NCBI GenBank assembly: GCA_038206235.1
Contig: JBBRBB010000024.1
Span: 1 to 60,869, forward strand
DNA: 60,869 nucleotides
Origin: JBBRBB01 sp038206235
Lineage (GTDB): Bacteria > Bacteroidota > Bacteroidia > Chitinophagales > Chitinophagaceae
Reading direction: 5' to 3'
Position numbers and translations under genes: made by a program. A model generated the notes under the pieces. That model searched no databases and had not been told where the DNA came from. It saw only the letters and a program-made list of their open reading frames with translations. Numbering within the stretch: position 1 is the stretch's first letter; the number at the start of each line of letters is the position of its first letter. Positions 58,796 to 60,869 of this stretch are shown here, piece after piece.

Positions 58796-59127
58796 GTATT
58801 TTGTTTTTTGGTGATAACGTTCCGTCCCGATTAAATCGAGACGAGACTCCCAAAACTTTGGGGCGGCAAAAGTAATGGAATATTTGAGATTTAGAAAATG
58901 TATACCTGACTTATTTTCCCGTTCGTGATTTCGTTGATTTATTTGTTTTGACTGCTGGAATTAAAACTTATTCTATCAAATTAGCTACGAAATTTTTTTA
59001 TTGAAGGCCACCCTTTTTTTAAAAGGAAAGGTTTTATTTAGCAGTCTAATTAACCCATTTTATTTTTAAAATATATCACCTATCTTTATATTCTCAATTC
59101 TTTATATTCTCAATCAGAACAAAAATT
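58796..59127. other. Divergent intergenic region between rplK and the cupredoxin gene
   Basis: 332 bases. It holds a palindrome GTCCCGATT/AATCGAGAC (58824-58842, one mismatch) in the rplK leader, and from 58958 to 59052 a stretch duplicated at 60126-60214 ahead of the second cupredoxin gene. The rplK promoter must lie here; no clear TAnnTTTG box was picked out. Confidence 0.5.
58958..59052 (+). repeat. Upstream region shared by the two cupredoxin genes, copy 1
   Basis: AATTAAAACTTATTCT, then TTTTTTTATTGAAGGCCACC and CTTTTTTT resemble 60126-60214 base for base with small changes. Conserved non-coding sequence in the same position before both genes, likely carrying their promoter. Confidence 0.6.
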
Positions 59128-60015
59128 ATGAAAAAAAAATTACTTCTGGCTGCAATAATATTTAGCAGCGTAAGCGGGGCATTTGCAACAGTTCACATTA
59201 TTAAGGTATCTAATTATCAATTTACTCCTGCAACAACCAATGCTGTGATTGGAGATACAATTGTATGGATTTGGAAGAATGGTAATCATACTACTACATC
59301 GACTACAATACCTACAGGAGCCAATCCGTGGGATATGCTTATTAATACAACACACAGGAGATATGGCATACGGGTTACAGTAGCAGGCACTTATAATTAT
59401 AAATGCACGCCACATGCATCTTTTGGAATGCTGGGCAGTATTAATGTATCAGCTCCGCTTGCTGCAGGATTATATGATTTTAACGTAATTGCATCTGCAA
59501 ACAATGCCTTTATAAGCTGGAAAACAAAACAGGATAACGATATTTCATATTATTCTCTACAACGCAGTTTTGATAATAATAATTTTTCGGAAATTGCAAG
59601 AATTCAACCAAACAGCGTTTCTCAATCTTACAGCTACACAGATAAAATTGAAAACATTCAAAACAAATATGTATATTATATGCTTGAAATGGTTGATAAA
59701 AATAAGAACAAGGAATTATCAGATATAAAAATGTTTACCCAGGAAGGCGCAAGTACAAAATTAATAACAAGCCTGAGCCCAAATCCTATAAACAGCCCGG
59801 GACATTTGATGATGCAATTTAATGCTGATGCAGAGGGCAGCATGGTGGTGAAGTTATACGATTCAAAAGGGCAGGTTATTAAGCAAACAGAAATGACAGC
59901 AGTAAAAGGACTTAATAATGGCCATTTTCACCTGGGAACTTTAACACCGGGTACTTATTATTTGGAATGTAAGCTTGGCGCTATAACAGAAAAACATACG
60001 GTTATTTTCAGATAA
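59128..60015 (+). CDS. Cupredoxin-like secreted protein with T9SS tail (copy 1)
   Basis: 295 residues. Signal peptide (LLLAAIIFSSVSGAFA), plastocyanin/pseudoazurin-type domain at ~22-110: VSNYQFTPATTNAVIGDTIV, WKNGNHTT with a His ligand, and YKCTPHASFGM giving Cys, His and Met ligands of a type 1 copper site. A fibronectin-like middle part (AFISWKTKQDNDISYYSLQR) and a T9SS sorting domain (SLSPNPINSPGHLMM ... LTPGTYYLECKL) follow. Probably a secreted or surface copper electron-transfer protein. Confidence 0.87.
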   Translation: MKKKLLLAAIIFSSVSGAFATVHIIKVSNYQFTPATTNAVIGDTIVWIWKNGNHTTTSTTIPTGANPWDMLINTTHRRYGIRVTVAGTYNYKCTPHASFGMLGSINVSAPLAAGLYDFNVIASANNAFISWKTKQDNDISYYSLQRSFDNNNFSEIARIQPNSVSQSYSYTDKIENIQNKYVYYMLEMVDKNKNKELSDIKMFTQEGASTKLITSLSPNPINSPGHLMMQFNADAEGSMVVKLYDSKGQVIKQTEMTAVKGLNNGHFHLGTLTPGTYYLECKLGAITEKHTVIFR

Positions 60016-60054
60016 TGGATAATACTATTTAATTTCTTGTTACGCATCAATGTT

Positions 60055-60085
60055 AAATGCCTCTGATTATTTTAAAGAGGCATTT
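60055..60085 (+). terminator. Terminator of cupredoxin copy 1
   Basis: AAATGCCTC (60055-60063) pairs with GAGGCATTT (60077-60085), followed by GGTTTTA. Located 40 bases past the stop. Confidence 0.75.
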
Positions 60086-60125
60086 GGTTTTATATCACTA
60101 ACATCCAGCATTTGATATAGCCGTG

Positions 60126-60214
60126 TAATTAAAACTTATTTCTGTCAGCAGGCTATGAATTTTTTTATTCAAGGCAACCCTTTTTTAAAAAGCAAAGTTT
60201 ATCTTAGCACTGTT
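60126..60214 (+). repeat. Upstream region shared by the two cupredoxin genes, copy 2
   Basis: Second copy of the 58958-59052 sequence (TTTTTTTATTCAAGGCAACC, CTTTTTT). Ends in TATCTTAGCAC, a possible degenerate promoter box. Confidence 0.6.
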
Positions 60215-60281
60215 AATTAATCAAAACAAAATTTTATCTCATCTGTCTTAAAATTTTTTAATCTAAAACAAAATTTATTTT

Positions 60282-60869
60282 ATGAAAAAAACATTCCTCT
60301 TTGCTGCTTTTATATTGGGCAGTGTAACCGCAACATTCGCAACCATACATGTTGTAAGAGTTTCAAACTTTCAATTTGCTCCTAAAACGATAAATGCCGT
60401 AATAGGAGATACTATTGTATGGATTTGGAAAAATGGCGGGCATACAACTTCTTCAACAATAATACCTGTAGGAGCTACGCCCTGGGATGCTCCTATTAAC
60501 TCAGTCAACAAAAGATTTGGCATACAGGTTACCATAGCCGGTACTTACAAATATCGTTGCAATATTCATCCTACAACAATGAAAGGAACTATTAATGTAA
60601 CGGCTGCGCTGGCCGCAGGTTTACACGATTTCAATGTTACAACGTTAGAAAATAATTCTTTCATCAACTGGAAAACGCAAGAGAATAAAGATGTTTCTTA
60701 TTTCTCTGTACAACGCAGTTTGGATGGGGATAACTTCTCAGAAATTTCGAGAATTAAACCTAACGATTCGCAGAATGCATATAGCTATACAGACAAATCA
60801 ACCCTTCAAAATAAGTATATATTTTATATGCTGGAAATGGTTGATAACAATGGTAACAAACAATTATCA
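60282..60869 (+). CDS. Cupredoxin-like secreted protein, copy 2 (3' end outside window)
   Basis: 196 codons from ATG 60282, open to the last base. Signal peptide (LFAAFILGSVTATFA), cupredoxin domain VSNFQFAPKTINAVIGDTIV, WKNGGHTTSS and YRCNIHPTTMKG with Cys, His and Met ligands, then the fibronectin-like part (FINWKTQENKDVSYFSVQRS). Tandem paralogue of copy 1; the Cys-His-Met loop is one residue shorter, which may alter the copper site. The sorting tail lies beyond the window. Confidence 0.87.
   Translation, partial: MKKTFLFAAFILGSVTATFATIHVVRVSNFQFAPKTINAVIGDTIVWIWKNGGHTTSSTIIPVGATPWDAPINSVNKRFGIQVTIAGTYKYRCNIHPTTMKGTINVTAALAAGLHDFNVTTLENNSFINWKTQENKDVSYFSVQRSLDGDNFSEISRIKPNDSQNAYSYTDKSTLQNKYIFYMLEMVDNNGNKQLS

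Noticed and set aside
1..60869. tRNA, rRNA, tmRNA or insertion-sequence transposase genes
   Set aside because: None recognised on either strand by eye; a covariance-model search (tRNAscan-SE, Infernal) would be decisive.

Overview
The window is AT-rich and reads as chromosomal DNA of a Bacteroidota species, most likely order Chitinophagales, family Chitinophagaceae. Evidence seen in the sequence: a SusC/SusD pair with a FecR/ECF-sigma switch, type IX secretion C-terminal sorting tails, Bacteroidota-type promoters (TTG-N17-TAnnTTTG), a GH144-type glucanase, and typical family proteins (YceI, LptF/G, BatD, haem-binding domain, DUF4783). The family assignment is inference. No rRNA, tRNA, CRISPR array or classical transposase was found.

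Layout. 1-6220: end of a secreted protein, a glycosyltransferase, tgt, an LptF/G permease, and a slipin/NfeD membrane pair. 6270-17900: a polysaccharide utilization locus (minus strand) in the order ECF sigma, FecR, SusC, SusD, LamG-like lipoprotein, GH144-type glucanase, second LamG-like lipoprotein, then decayed copies of both. 18016-23197: aerobic phenylacetate pathway genes (paaA, B, C, D, a DinB protein, paaG), interrupted by an ORF6N gene and a four-helix-bundle (S23/IVP-type) gene. 23198-28176: E2 of a 2-oxo acid dehydrogenase, a cupin, two small proteins and dnaX. 28237-42055: housekeeping and envelope genes (alpha/beta hydrolase, GT2, TetR, YceI, Mur ligase, beta-CASP nuclease, PhoH, gpmI, engB, DUF3089). 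42220-48050: PfkB sugar kinase, SLC45-like sugar transporter, two-component system, BatD-like protein. 48075-49692: a pseudogene yard (GH8 fragment; an OmpA-type gene broken by inversion, duplication and frameshifts). 49814-51931: purK and purE split by a second, decayed four-helix-bundle cassette. 52105-56349: secreted protein, CPA1 antiporter, truncated aquaporin, S74/T9SS surface protein. 56426-58795: rplK-rplA-rplJ-rplL, with neither nusG nor rpoB beside it. 59128-end: two tandem cupredoxin-like T9SS proteins.

The most unusual feature is the repeat load. (i) Heptamer or octamer tandem arrays sit at gene ends, and inverted pairs of them bracket both four-helix-bundle genes, like the stem of a 23S rRNA intervening sequence. 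(ii) Similar arrays are translated in frame in PaaC and in the linkers of E2. (iii) Short palindromes with G-rich tails lie in ribosomal-protein spacers and are inserted in frame in EngB and PaaD. Together they suggest active small repeat elements that tolerate, or exploit, insertion into essential genes and operons.
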